Positions 1 to 11,943 are shown, counted from the stretch's first letter. The stretch is 64,000 nucleotides of DNA from Ehretia macrophylla (GCA_037974665.1 CM075764.1:114328325-114392324); one strand, 5' to 3'. Program-made: numbers and translations. The notes: generated by a model not told the origin, from the sequence alone.

Positions 1-172
1 AATCTAGTAGCACTAAGTTGGGATTTGCTGTAGACAAACATGATTAAAAAGGAATTAAACTCGTTTGAAAGTTGAATTTTAGCCAAATTTTGTTCACACT
101 CTTACATGCACCACAAAAAAAGACGACTTCTGAAAACGTTACTCCTCTTAAATTTACAAGACTTGAACCTTA
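1..172 (+). repeat. Left arm of a 12-kb-spaced inverted repeat
   Basis: This stretch matches the reverse complement of 11943-12125 over its whole length, with position 1 pairing with 12125. Small indels and substitutions are scattered along it. The repeat may continue to the left of the window. No coding potential or transposon end is visible in it. The nature of the repeated unit is unknown. Confidence 0.8.
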
Positions 173-1653
173 GTGCAATATTCATATCGCTTCATTAAGA
201 CAAACATTAGATTTCGAGAGAGGGATAGTTAGTGTTTGGTTCACATTAGATTTCGAGATGATTTGTTTTATGTATAAAATATTCTTTTTATGACCTCTTT
301 AGGTCTATATGGTTTTGTACGATTGAAGAGACTTCATATTTTCTTGCCTACATAATAAAAACTGAGTCCTGACTTTTGAATATTGATTTTGACCCGAGCT
401 TAATTATTGATAAATTGACAAATGGAAACAAAGATTAGCCATGACAATGCCTAATATGCTAACGTCAAGACCTGCAATAGAGTCTTACTACGTTTGGGGA
501 GAGCACTCAACTTACTTAAGAAAAAAGTTATGTACTAAATCTTGAATGTGGTGCCTTTCGCCTTTGAAACGCGTCCTTCCTTCTAAATGACCGGGTTTCC
601 ACCCAATGTATTCGCACAACATTTATGTAAGAAAATTAACATCAGGACATGATTTTGTGTCTAGCAGAGTCTGTACATGGATACAGGTACATAAATGTGC
701 GTCTTCAATTGTCAAATTTGCCTAGTATAAAGGATTGCCATAATAACATATAAGCAAACATGTAGTGATTCAGATGTGGTAACTTGACTAGTTGTTGAAA
801 CACATTGGTGAACAAACTGATTGTAGTTTGCAAAGGCCGAAGTTTGAAGTCCTATCTGGCGAGGAATGCATTCAATTCTTGTGTGTATAACATTTGGCTT
901 CAATGTAATGGTTGTATTTTTGGAGCTACATCGCAAACAGAAGACTAAATGATGGATACAGAGTCCGTACATGATGGATACAGATACATAAACGTGCATC
1001 TTCAAAGCCAACCTTGCACTATTCCAGGATGGTATATAAAACCAGTTTAACATTAACAAGAATGTATGCAAATGTAAGAGTAATAACCTAAAACAGCAAA
1101 CTAATCGACAAAATTTAAGGCAGATAAACTAGTATATTACAGTTTTTCCTCAATTGTCAAATTTTTCTAGTATAGAGGATTGCCATTATCACATATAAGG
1201 AAACATCTAGGTGCTGACAATAAATAGCTGAGCAATGGCACACTGGATAGGCACAAACCAGTACAATAAGCAATTATGTGCACAAAATGAGAAATGCTGG
1301 CTCCAAGATAGAGATTTTAAATCTGGAATGAGGAAACGAAACAATGGCTGGATGAGAACATCTTGGGGGAGGTCGAGAAGGTCTTGAATTCTGAATACTA
1401 AAGTGCAGCTCTCGTTAAGAACAAATGAAAAAGAAGAACTATCTAGTTCACCCAAAAAAGAATGATCGCTGCCTACTAATAATTGAATGAACTTGGGCAC
1501 ACTTAACAAAACAACCACTTAAAACTACTAGCTCGCGGGTAATATGATAATATTCACTATATATCAAAAGAGATCAAGAATATCTTATAAAAAGTGATAA
1601 AGGACATCCATTAAAAACAAAAAAATTACATACTCATGCTTTTAAATCATTAT
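173..1653. other. Intergenic stretch with short internal repeats, no gene seen
   Basis: Two short motifs recur: one begins TCAATTGTCAAATTT (near 706 and 1149), the other is a GGATACAG-ACATAAA segment (near 675 and 960). At 1599-1641 there is a partial copy of a repeat also present at 27638 and 27981. Open frames on the minus strand (712-1071, 1207-1518) show no domain that I recognise and no gene structure. I see no functional gene. Confidence 0.5.
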
Positions 1654-1848
1654 TGATAAGACATGATCAGACCTTGAGCATTGAACCGCAAACATCGAGC
1701 ATTGAGCAGAATCTTTCTTTATTGAAAGTTGTATATTAATTTATTTGTTTTATGTAAAGTATCAATAGCTTTTATTAAGTTAACAGCACTTGCAATATTT
1801 AAAGGGAATGTAACATATGTTCATTGAGTGAAATATACAATAATAACA
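1654..1848 (+). repeat. 5' LTR of Copia-1
   Basis: A 195-bp LTR beginning TGATAAGACATG and ending AATAATAACA, with canonical TG..CA ends. It is closely similar to the inverted LTR at 16120-16322. The five bases before it (ATTAT) differ at one position from the five bases outside the inverted LTR read in element orientation (ATTCT). Confidence 0.85.
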
Positions 1849-1857
1849 ATTTTTTTA

Positions 1858-1869
1858 TGGTATCAGAAG
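1858..1869 (+). other. Primer-binding site of Copia-1
   Basis: TGGTATCAGAAG lies 9 bp after the LTR end. It resembles the copia primer-binding site TGGTATCAGAGC, complementary to the 3' end of initiator methionine tRNA, with decay at the end. Confidence 0.75.
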
Positions 1870-1980
1870 TCATCACTCACGTCCTGATCCACGTTCAAAT
1901 TTCTCTTGTTTTCTTTTGCTGTTGCCTTGGCCCCTTGTGTCTTTTTTTTTTCTTTGCTCCCCACTTTATCGTCTTTCTCT

Positions 1981-3202
1981 ATGACTACATCCTCTTCTTC
2001 CACTGTTGCATCATCCTCCACTTTTTCCCTCCCAACTTACAACATCAAGACTTTCGTTATTGTAAGTCTTGACACTACAAATTATTTAACATGGAAAACA
2101 CATGACAATTTTTTTCATCTTTAATGATCTACTCAAATACGTTGATGGAACTCTATCCTCCCCTACCAAGCCAATTGACTCATCTGCCTCAGTCGGCTCA
2201 TCTACTCACACTGTTCCTTCAATCTCTATTGATGAATGGCAACGTTATAACAGCTTTACTTTTGCCTGCATCACGGCCACCCTGTCTGACTATTTTGTTC
2301 ATCAAACACTGGAATTTGAAACAGCCCGCGACTTATGGACCTCTCTTGCGGAATCGTTTCTTCAACAATCTATTGCTCAACGATCTTTATTGCGCATTCA
2401 ACTTTGTGCCATGAAGAAAAATTCTCTCCATTGCCGACTATCTTCAACAGATTCGGTTTTTGTCTTCATCCCTCGCTGCTATTGGTGATCCCATCTCAGA
2501 CTCCGATCTGGTTCTTACCACCTTAAATGGTCTTCCGAAGTCCTACGGGCCTTTTGTCACCTCCATAGAAAATTCTGACATTCCCCCCTCTTTTGCTCGA
2601 CTCCGAGCAAAACTATTAACTCATGAACAACGTGTGTTGTTAGATGCTGATGATGTCCAACCTGTTGATATAAATTCAACCACTGCCTTACTTTCTCAAG
2701 TCTCTCTTAATTCCACTTCTTCTTCTTCAACTCAATCACGTCCCAATGTTTCCTCTACTATGCCACATGCCAACTCTATACATTACTCACCTCAATCATC
2801 CATTTCACAATTCAAATATCGCGGCAAATGTCAAATTTATCGTAAACAATGACACTCGACCTCTTGTTGTCGACTTCGATACACACCACCCAAACATTAC
2901 ACTGCCCCTTCTCACTTTGTTGGCTATCACCAACATCAATCTGCTATCCCTTCTCTTTTGCCTAACCCTCCCGCTACTTCCTGGATCCCAGACTCTGGTG
3001 CTACCTCACATATGACATATGACCCCGCTCTCATTCAAAACATTCAGCCCTACGATGGTTATGATCAGGTCATTATTGGTGATGGTAAGTCTCTCTCTAT
3101 TGCAAATATTGGTTCATCTACTCTTTCCAGCACTTCCAAAAATTTCTCTCTCCATAACGTATTTCATGTGCCGCAAATTACCAAACATCTTTTATCTGTT
3201 TC
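1981..3202 (+). pseudogene. Copia-1 gag and protease start (decayed)
   Basis: Gag begins MTTSSSS at 1981 and continues in several frames: a TTNYLTWK motif (copia Gag N-terminus), then SFTFACITATLSDYFV near 2240, then LRAKLLTHEQRVLLD near 2600. A zinc knuckle is only partly preserved (GKCQIYRK, where a Cys is replaced by Tyr) near 2825. The aspartic protease signature DSGATSHMT is at about 2990. The frame then runs to KHLLSV and is cut by the Copia-2 insertion at 3202. At least two frameshifts in gag mean no functional product. Confidence 0.85.
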
Positions 3203-3398
3203 TATTGAGCCAGAGTCCTACTCACTGCCTACTCTTATCTCCAAGCCACACAGATAGATTATAATCCCATCTTCTAGGGCGTATGTATTTGTATTGTCTT
3301 ATATCATACTTATCAAATTGTATCTTTGTATCTATTTATACACACTGGGAAAAGCAATAATATACGTAAGCTTTTGCACAGCAATTCTTGTCATATTA
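3203..3398 (+). repeat. 5' LTR of Copia-2
   Basis: A 196-bp LTR from TATTGAGCC to CATATTA. The boundaries are fixed by the GTTTC target duplication on the left and by the directly adjoining primer-binding site TGGTATCACGAGC on the right. It differs from the 3' LTR at only about ten positions, so the insertion is fairly young compared with its host element. Confidence 0.9.
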
Positions 3399-3411
3399 TG
3401 GTATCACGAGC
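3399..3411 (+). other. Primer-binding site of Copia-2
   Basis: TGGTATCACGAGC directly follows the LTR. It is the copia initiator-Met type site with one extra base relative to TGGTATCAGAGC. Confidence 0.8.
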
Positions 3412-3478
3412 ATAAGCACTCAAACGAGGCTCACGATCCTAAACACTTCTTTTTTTTTCCTGTATCTATATTGGTCTT

Positions 3479-5641
3479 ATGGCAACCGGCTCTTCCTCCT
3501 CCGCCACTTCTACCACACACACTCCTTAGGAATCGTTCTCCACCGCGCCTTTCTCTAATCTTATTGCGATCAATGTCGTGAACCAGTTGCCTCTGAAACT
3601 CACTCCCACCAATTATTTTTCATGGAAGACTCAATTTGATGCACTTCTATAGGGATCTGATTTGTTGGGCTACATAGATGGCTCCAATCCCTGTCCTCCA
3701 GCCCGCATTACAGTTGACAACAAACAACAATCAAATCCTCAACATTTGTTCTGGATGCACCAGGATAAGATTCTACTTCTTGGTATTATTGGGTCTCTTA
3801 GTCCCTCTGTTGTTCCATTGGATCGATCCTGTCAGTCTTCAACCGAAGCATAGTCTCGCCTTGCCAAACAATACGCAACACCATCCTCTTCTCATATCAT
3901 GGGCCTAGCCGAACAGTTAACACTTCTTTCGCGGGGCAATCAACCAATGGCTAATTATCTTGCTCGTATTTGCGATATTGCCGATGAACTAGCTCTTGTG
4001 GGAGCTCTAATTCCGCCGCAATACTTGATTACTCACACCTTGAATGGTGTTGGTCCAGCTTTTAAGGAGCTTGCTGCATCAGTTCGGGCACGTGATACGG
4101 TTATCACGTTTGATGAAATCCAGGAGAAGCTTCTTGAATATGAATCTTTTTTCCACCGAGAAGAGCAACGAGCAGCCGGTGCTCTTGGTTCGATCACTGT
4201 TAATGCCACTAGTTTTCAGTCATCCTTTGCCAAGAAGCATTCTAATGGCAACAGGAACAACTCTAGTCGGTCCAATGGTTCAGGAAACCAATAGCGTCGC
4301 AACAATGCCTCTTCGTTGAATTCTGGGGGAACTTCAAAATCAAATGTGGTTTGTCAATTTTGCGACAAGAAAGGACATGTTGCTCGTCAATGCTTCGCAG
4401 CCAAGAAGCTATTCTTTGCTGCTTCAAATCCCATAACAAATGCCACCACTGTCTCGCCTAATAGCACTTGGTTGCTTGACACTGGGGCATCTCATCACAT
4501 CACGGCTGACCCAAACAGTCTTAACACGAAGCAGGTCTATGATGGCCCGGACGATGTTATCTTAGGTGATGGTACGAATCTTTGCATCTCTCATACTGGT
4601 CGCACCACTCTCCCTTCCCCCTCTGGTTCTTTTGATCTCTATAATGTATTGTGTGTCCCTCACATGAAAAAGAATCTCATATCAGTAAATCAATTCTACA
4701 AAAACAATAATACTACCATTGAATTCTCACATTCTTGTTTTTCTATCAAGGATCGTTTCACGGGGGCAACTCTTGTAGTGGGCCGGAGCAAGAACAACAT
4801 TTATGAGTGGACTACTGCTCACACAGCTTCCTCTAATAAGCAGGCTAATGTAGGTATCAAAACCTCAGCACCAGGCTGGCATGACAGGCTTGGTCACCCA
4901 TCTACCAAAACTCTAAATTTGCTTGCGTCGACTAAATGTATTCCTATGTCTTCTCTCTCTCGTTTTCAATATTGTCATTCGTGCCATAGTAATAAGAGTC
5001 ACAAACTCCCATTTGGTGTGTCTAGCTTAGTCAGTAGTCATCCCATTGAATATGTATTTACTGATGTTTGGGGCCCGTCCCCGGTACGATCAATGGATGG
5101 ATTTTCGTTTTATGTCTTATTTGTTGACCACTTTACGAAATTTTCATGGTTATTTCCATTACGGTTTAAATCTGATGTTTATGAAATCTTTCTCAAATTC
5201 AAGCTCATGGTTGAAAAACAGTTTGACATCTCTATTAAAAACGTGTACTCTGATAGTGGTACTGAATATCATGGCCTGAAACCCATTTTTGTTCATCATG
5301 GTATTCAGCACCTGATTTTTCCCCCTTATACTCCAGAACATATCTCGTCTGCAGAGCGTCGTCACCGTCATATTGTTAAGGTAGGTCTAACGCTCCTGCA
5401 TCGTGCCTCTCTTCCCCTATCGCTTTGGGCATTTGCCTTCCAAACTGCAACTTACCTCATTAATCGGTTGCCAACTCCTGTGTTAAGTGGTAAATCACCA
5501 TATGAAATGTTATTTCACGCAAAACTGAATTATGGCAAACTTCGCATATTTAGTTGCTTGTGTTATCCCTGGCTCAGGCTTTCACTAACAACAAGCTTGA
5601 TCCCAGGCGTGTATCTTCCTTGGTTATTCCACCGTACATGA
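3479..5641 (+). pseudogene. Copia-2 gag-protease-integrase frame with in-frame stops
   Basis: One reading frame runs from ATG at 3479 (MATGSSSS) to 5641 and is broken by stops near 3530, 3651, 3851 and 4292. Gag has the copia LTPTNYFSWK motif (about 3600) and an intact CCHC knuckle CQFCDKKGHVARQC (about 4350). Protease has LLDTGASHHIT (about 4475). Integrase shows the HHCC region (WHDRLGHPS, then CHSCHSNKSHKLPF) and the catalytic D, D and E in DVWGP, YSDSGTEY and SSAERRHRH. The end of integrase is lost by a frameshift near 5570. The single-ORF layout is typical of copia. Confidence 0.9.
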
Positions 5642-7735
5642 CGCCTATCTTTGCTATGAGCCTTCTGGTCATAAGCTTTACACTTCCAGACACGTGCAAT
5701 TTATTGAAACTGAGTTCCCTTCGTTGACAAAGGCATTGTTAACTAGGTCTATCACAAATGATGTCATCTATAAGTGGTGCAATCTAGAGTCTACTGTCTT
5801 TCACTCTCATTCCCCATCGGCTCCCACTCCACCAACGTCCTCTGCGTCTCTTATCTCTCCCGTTCCATTTGCCCACACCACACCTATGTCAACTCAAGCC
5901 TCAGTGCCTGCATCGCCCACACCTGTCTCCACGCAAGCCGAAGCAGTACCCTCTAATGCTAGTTCTCTGCCCGTGCCCCCTACTCAGTTGTCTCCACAAG
6001 CACCCACAAATATACAAGCTTCACCACCTACTACAAGTGACCATATTGAACATGTTACTGCCGCTGCCATCAAACACACATCCCATGTCCACATGTTTGA
6101 AAAATAACATTGTCTATCCAAATAAGAAATATGTTTTCCTTACTATTAAAAACCCAAGCCCTCCAACAATTGAACCTGTGACTCATAAACAAGCTCTTAA
6201 ACATAAAGAATGGGTACATGCAATGGAGGATGAATTGATGGCATTACGACGGAACAGAACTTGGGACTTAGTGCCTCATGACCCCTCTCAAAATATTGTT
6301 GGATGCAAGTGGGTCTTTCGGATAAAAAGAAGACCTGATGGTGGCATTGAGCGCTATAAAGCGTGATTAGTGGCCAAGGGATTTCATCAAAGGCCGGGGC
6401 TCGATTTTCATGAGACATTCAGTCCAGTGGTTAAGGCATCGACCATTCGAATTGTACTTACCATTGCAGTGTCTCGCGGCTAGCCTATAAATCAATTGGA
6501 TGTTAACAATGTTTTCCTCCATGGTCATCTTACGGAAGATGTTTACATGTCTCAACCTCCAGGGTTTGTTGATCAGTCTCACCCCGATCATATTTGCAAG
6601 TTATACAAATCTCTCTACGGCCTCAAACAGGCCCCTCATGCATGGTTTAATGAGCTAAAAAGCTTTATACTGTCTCTTGGTTTTAAGAATTCCTTATCTG
6701 ATAGCTCTCTTTTTGTTCATTCTAATCATAACACTGTTACATACATCCTTGTTTATATTGATGATTTGTTAGTCACAGGCAGCTCTATCTCAGTCATTCA
6801 CCAAACAATTGCAAGATTGGCAGCCAAATTCTCTATCAAAGATTTGGGGCAGTTGACATATTTTTTAGGCATTGAAGTACTGCGGAATTCTCGCGGTTTA
6901 TTGTTATCTCAGCATTCATATATTCGTGAGTTCTCTAAATTTGGAATGAAAAATGCTAAGGAAGCAGATACCCCACTTAGCTCCAATGTCCATCTTACAC
7001 TCGATCTCCAATGTCCATCTTACACTCGATGAAGGATCTCCTGCGACTGATGTGACTTTGTTTTGCAAATTAATTGGTGGCTTGCAGTATTTGTCGCTAA
7101 CAAGGCCTGATATTGCTTATTCAATAAACAAACTTGCTCAATTTATGCATGCCCCAAAAGTGTCTCACTGAACAGCTGCAAAACGCCTTTTGCGATATCT
7201 AAAACAAACTGAACACTATGGGTTATGCATTCGGCCATCTACACTATTGTCTTTGACAGCGTACTCGGACGCGGACTGGGCAGGTAATCGAGATGACTAT
7301 ACTTCTATCTCTGCCTTTGTTATCTTTCTAGGCTAAACGCCAGTGTCATGGTCCTCAAAGAAACAAAGAACTATGGCTCGCTCTTCCACTGAGGCAAAAT
7401 ACAGAGCCGTCGCTTGTACTACTGCTGAGTTATGTTGGCTGCAGAATTTGTTAGGTGAACTGAAATTCTATCATCCATATAAACCACGTCTACTCTGTGA
7501 TAATATTAGTGCAACCTATGTGTGTGCTAATCCCGTCTTCCATTCTAAGATGAAACACCTTGCCCTTGATTATTATTTTGTTCGTGCCAAGGTTGCTGCT
7601 GGATTCATGCAAGTGGCACATGTATCTTTAGCAAATCAAGTCGCCGATGCACTTACCAAGCCATTACCCAAGCCCCGGTACGTTGAGTTACGGTCCAAGA
7701 TGGGTGTTTCTTCAGCTACCACCATCTTGCGGGGG
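5642..7735 (+). pseudogene. Copia-2 integrase tail, reverse transcriptase and RNase H
   Basis: After a frameshift the integrase tail (GHKLYTSRHVQFIE) is followed by a Ser/Pro/Thr-rich linker to about 6107. RT begins near 6165 ([24 protein letters not shown]), with stops near 6364 and 6482. It contains QLDVNNVFLHG, YGLKQAPHAW and the catalytic YIDD (about 6753). A 25-bp tandem duplication at 6981-7030 shifts the frame. RNase H follows, with DADWAG, the STEAKYRA Glu and LLCDN, plus stops near 7169 and 7334. The frame ends DALTKPLPKPRY..LRG close to the polypurine tract at 7728-7737. Confidence 0.88.
6981..7030 (+). repeat. 25-bp tandem duplication in Copia-2 RT
   Basis: CTCCAATGTCCATCTTACAC.. 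is repeated exactly at 6981-7005 and 7006-7030. Because 25 is not a multiple of three, it shifts the reading frame between RT and RNase H. It probably arose by replication slippage. Confidence 0.95.
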
Positions 7736-7737
7736 CA

Positions 7738-7934
7738 TATTGAGCCAAAGTCCTACTCACTGCCTACTCTTATCTCCAAGCCACACAGATAAATTATAAT
7801 CCCATCTTCTGGGGCGTATGTATTTGTATTGTCTTATATCATACTTATCAAATTGTATCTTTGCATCTATTTATACACACTGGGAAAAAACAATAATATA
7901 CGTAAGCTTTTGCACAGCAATACTCGTCCTATTA
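7738..7934 (+). repeat. 3' LTR of Copia-2
   Basis: A 197-bp copy of the 3203-3398 LTR, starting TATTGAGCC after a purine run (GCGGGGGCA, 7729-7737) that serves as polypurine tract. It ends TCCTATTA just before the GTTTC target duplication. Confidence 0.9.
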
Positions 7935-10101
7935 GTTTCCAAATTTACTCATGATAATAATCTCTCACTTGAATTTTTCCCTTCTAAATGTGTTGTCAAG
8001 GACCTCCGCACAGGAACCCCTCTCCTTCAAGGGCGCATTGGGTCCAACCTCTACAGGTTTCCCGTTCCTACTCATTCCATACCGAACTCTACACTTGCTC
8101 TAATTGTGTCAAGTATTTCTTCCACTTTGTGGCATAGTCGTTTGGGACATCCATCAAGATCAGTTTTATCATCGCTTCGCTCTCAGCAATGTTTGGATTT
8201 TTATGATTTTCTTTCTGTTAAGAAAGTTTGTAATGCCTGCATGTTAGGCAAAAGTCACAAGTTGGCCTTTAATGCATCTCCTAATGTCTCTTATTTCCCT
8301 TTAGAAATAATCCATTGTGATATTTGGGGACCAGCCCTTGTAACCTCTTGTTCTGGATTTTGCTATTTTATTTTTTTCATTGATGATTACAGTCGCTACA
8401 CATGGATCTATCCTATGAAAAATAAATTTGATTCTTTTTCCTGTTTTGTGTGTTTTAAATCTCTTGTGGAAAATTTATTTTCTACTCGTATAAAATATTT
8501 TCAGTGTGACAGTGCCAGAGAATTAACTCAAGGACAACTGTCATGTTTTATTGCTCAACATGGTATTCAATACCGCATTTCTTGTCCTCATACACCTAAA
8601 CAAAATGGTCTCGCTGAACGCAAAATTCATCATCTTACCAAAATGGGTACCACTTTTATGTTTCATTCAGCTATCCCAAAACGTTCTTGGTTAGAAGTAT
8701 TCTTTACTGGTGTTTTTCTAATCAATCGTCTCCCACACCAGTCCTACGTAATAAATCTCCTTTTTTCGTTCTTTACACAAAAATCCCCTGACTATCATCT
8801 CTTTCGTGTTTTTGGTTGTCGCTGCTTCCCCTTTCTCGGGCCATATAAGCAAGATAAGTTAAGTCCTAAATCTGTATCCTGTATTTTCTTAGGTTATAGT
8901 GATACATATAAAGGATATCGATGCTATTATCTTCCGTCCAATAGAGTTTACATCTCACGTCATGTTATTTTTGACGAAACTACATTTCCGTTTCGTGATT
9001 TGTCTGTAGATTCTACCAACTCCTCTGTTGATCCTCCTAAACCTATCACGACTCCCTCTATTTCTCTTTTTCCATCTTTTACAACGGTCACCACATCTCC
9101 CTGTTCCCCTTCTCCCTTACCCGTGCGCATACAACCCCAAACGTCTCAAACCCCAACGCTTCCATCTTCTCGCAACTTATCGCCTACTACAAAATCCACT
9201 TATTCTCTTTCCTCTAACACTGCGGACCCACCTTCACATTCTCCAAATTTGTCTCCTACTACAAACTCTACTGATTCTTTCTCTTCCAACACTACGGACC
9301 CACATTCACATTCTCCAAATTTGTCTTCTACTACAAACTCCACTGATTCTCTCTCTTCCAACATTGCGGACCCACATTCATATTCTCCAAATTTGTGTAC
9401 TTTTCCTACAAGCACGCCATCCCACATAAACCAAGATTCTTTAATTAATTCTCCTACTCTCTCACCTCTACCCGTGACCCCACCTCCATCAATTCTTTCC
9501 TATGACTTCTTACTATCACCTTACATTTCACCAAATAATGCAGTGTCCCCACAACCTGAAATGCCACCTAATAATTCCCCAAGCTCATTAAAACCATCGA
9601 CCCCACCATCCAATTTTTCCATTTCTTCACAACATACACATAATCTTCCTATGCTTCCAAATCCAACCATCACATCTCATGTCATACAAGCGTCCCCACG
9701 AACTCTTTTACCTACTCACAACTCTACACATACCATGACCACGCGGTTAAAGGATAACACTCGCATTCCAAAATCATGGCCTGACTTTGTCACTTACACA
9801 GCTAGCACTACCAATACCTCCTCTAATCAATCTCTTCTTGAACCCACTATGTTCTCTCAAGCACAGAGACTATCACATGGCGCGATGCAATGGCTGCTGA
9901 GTACAATGCTCTTTTGCAAAATGGTACTTGGTATCTGGTTCCCAAACCTTCAACTGCCAATATCATTGGCTATAAATGGGTTTTTCGCATTAAAAGAAAA
10001 CCCAATAGAGAAATTGAGCGTTACAAAGCTCGTTTAGTTGCCAAAGGTTACAGCCAAGAAGAAGGTCTTGATTACACCGAAACTTTCAGTCCAGTCATTA
10101 A
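7935..10101 (+). pseudogene. Copia-1 integrase and N-terminal RT (3' of the nest)
   Basis: An open frame resumes exactly at the nested insertion site and runs to 10037. Integrase shows the zinc region (LWHSRLGHPS, CNACMLGKSHKL) and catalytic D, D and E in HCDIWGP, FQCDSAREL and NGLAERKIHH. The C-terminal core has VFGCRCFPF and SRHVIFDE. A long Ser/Thr/Pro-rich linker follows (about 9000-9780), with a 72-bp repeat. RT starts in another frame near 9870 ([36 protein letters not shown]) and breaks off after ETFSPVIK. Confidence 0.88.
9174..9389 (+). repeat. Three 72-bp tandem units in the Copia-1 linker
   Basis: Units start at 9174, 9246 and 9318, each coding 24 residues of the pattern NLSPTTxST..SSNxADPHSHSP. 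The repeat keeps the reading frame. It sits in the variable linker between integrase and RT, where low-complexity sequence is tolerated. Confidence 0.9.
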
Positions 10102-10338
10102 ATGTAGACCCATAAATCCCAAAGTCTCCCATGTGTTTTTGTTATTACCCAGATTCCCCTATACCTTCTAACAAAATTAAAAAAACTGTTAAGTTGAATG
10201 GAATTTTAGCCTTTTATATTTATAAGTAAGAAAATAATATCTAAAAATCTATTAAAAAAAACTCAACTCCCACCATCTTTCTCCTACAACAACATCACCA
10301 TCCACCTCCAACATCCAAACCACAAACCCATATGTATA
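10102..10338. other. Unassigned stretch at the Copia-1 breakpoint
   Basis: Noncoding sequence between the broken RT and the solo LTR. It contains A-rich and CCACC-rich segments and no recognisable feature. If Copia-1 was split by inversion, this is the sequence brought next to the left breakpoint. Confidence 0.4.
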
Positions 10339-11832
10339 TGTTAGCTTGAGGGCCTTAATCCTATGTTTTGATGATAACTAAATCTTGATTATGAAATTAA
10401 TCTATTGACTAATCATATCTTGTAATGAGTTTATTGTTTGAGAATTAGTCAAAGTTTGAAGTAAGCTGATGAGGATTGGAGTGATGATCAAGCTCACAGA
10501 AAGTGATGATCAAACAAAAGGCATCCTCCAACTAGAAGATCAAAGCACTTTAATGGTCAAGATCTATGAAGATTTAAGATATGAACATCCTAGCTAAGAT
10601 CTTGTCCTAAAGAAGGAAGATTGAAGAGATTATCAAAGCACTTTGTGAATATCAATATTATACAATCTCAAGAGTGCCAAACAAATACAAGATACTGATC
10701 AATCTCAAGTTCTATGGTGGTGAAGATCTAAGACGTTACAAGTATAATCTTCTATAGAGATCTCTCCAAAGAAGAATGAATATCGTGGAAGATGAAGAGG
10801 GAGTCATAAGAAGAGACGTGACAATATAAAGGGTACCGGCAAATAATATGTCGAATGACTTTGAATTACTTGGTAAAGCTCAAAACGTTTCTTCCCTTTG
10901 AAAAAACTTTTTGAAGTTAATTTAAAATTATTTTCTTGTGTTTAAAATGACGCTTTTTGAAAAACTTGTTCAAAAGAAATATTGAGCATGTTTTTAGCAC
11001 TCAAAAGGATTTTAAAAAATGGTTAAGAGTTTTGCTTAGCTTGCCAAAACAGGGCAAGCCGGATACCAGATGAGTAACTCAACTAGCTTTACTCAACTGG
11101 CCTTTCCAGTGGCTTCTCAAACAATGTCAACAAGTAAACCGGGCGAGCTACTCGACCGACCACTCAACCGGCTTTTGTAAAAAAGAGTCGCTAGAAAGCC
11201 TTTGGAAATATTTTCTATATGTTCTAACACACCCCATTTGTTGAAAACACATCTTCCAATTGCACAAGCATTTGCTCTACAACTTTCATACCATCAAAAG
11301 ACATTTGTTTGAACAATTATTGAGCTTTAACTTGCAAATCAATTGAGCATTCAAGAGCATTAAATTGTATTTATCTACTCTAAAAGAGAGTTCATTGTAC
11401 TCATCATTTATTCATTCTTGTTGTAAGATAAACACTACTATAACTTTGAGAGAATCATTCTATAAGGAGTGTTTATAACTTCTTTGTGGATTAAAAGAAG
11501 TGATGAGGCTTGTACAAACTTTTATGGAATCAAGAGGTCATGTAGTGTTGGTTTGTGTTTCACCAACTTGTGAAGAAGCACTACTAGTGGAGCTAGTGGA
11601 AATTCTAAGGGGAGAAAGACCTTAAGTGGTGGATTAGATTAGTGAACCACTTAAAAATCAACGGCGTCATCTCTTTCTCTCTTCTCTCCTTATTTCTTTA
11701 TATTGTGCATGCATAGTGTTTGATAAATTGCTTAAGAGAATTCACTAGTTTTTATAATATCCGAAAAAGTAGTATACTTGCCTCCCTATCCTAATTTACC
11801 CCCCTTCCCTCTTAGGATAATTTGGGCCTACA
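10339..11832 (+). mobile_element. Solo LTR, 1.49 kb, with perfect GTATA target duplication
   Basis: The unit begins TGTTAGCTTGAGGG, ends GGGCCTACA, and is bounded by GTATA at 10334-10338 and 11833-11837. It has TG..CA ends, no coding sequence and no primer-binding site or internal region. This is what unequal recombination between the two LTRs of one element leaves behind. Its length and start resemble LTRs of long copia elements, but the lineage is not certain. Orientation is assumed from the pyrimidine-rich CCCCCCTTCC end typical of such LTRs. Confidence 0.85.
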
Positions 11833-11943
11833 GTATATACGTACATACTTATACATACTATAGGTATGTACATATATCATATATGCATATATGCCCACAC
11901 AAATATATGCCTACAGTATATACATACATACTTATACATACTG
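11828..11943. repeat. Duplicated CCTACAGTATATAC segment after the solo LTR
   Basis: A segment of about 33 bp starting at the last bases of the solo LTR (11828) recurs at 11910-11942 with one change, separated by TA-rich sequence. The second copy includes the LTR end, so the duplication happened after the LTR inserted. Confidence 0.7.

Larger units (their letters stand above)
3203..7934 (+). mobile_element. Copia-2: complete Ty1/copia element nested in Copia-1
   Basis: Two LTRs (3203-3398 and 7738-7934) flank a full gag-protease-integrase-RT-RNase H region of about 4.3 kb. The target duplication GTTTC is perfect (3198-3202 and 7935-7939). Removing the insert plus one GTTTC restores the Copia-1 reading frame across the junction (LLSV then SKFTHDNN), which proves the nesting. 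The LTR ends are TA..TA rather than TG..CA. Several in-frame stops and a 25-bp duplication in RT make it non-autonomous today. Confidence 0.95.
1654..10101 (+). mobile_element. Copia-1: Ty1/copia element, 5' part, broken in RT
   Basis: The element starts with an LTR (TGATAAGACATG..AATAATAACA), a primer-binding site resembling the initiator-Met site, and gag, protease, integrase and N-terminal reverse transcriptase regions in canonical copia order. It is interrupted at 3202/7935 by Copia-2. Coding similarity stops abruptly at about 10101, just after the ETFSPVIK motif of RT. The rest of RT, the RNase H and the 3' LTR are absent here, but a matching 3' part lies inverted at 16120-17550. It is a dead element with frameshifts in gag. 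Confidence 0.9.

Noticed and set aside
712..1518. Minus-strand open frames of 119 and 103 codons
   Set aside because: No recognisable domain or splice structure, and part of the sequence is internally repeated noncoding DNA.
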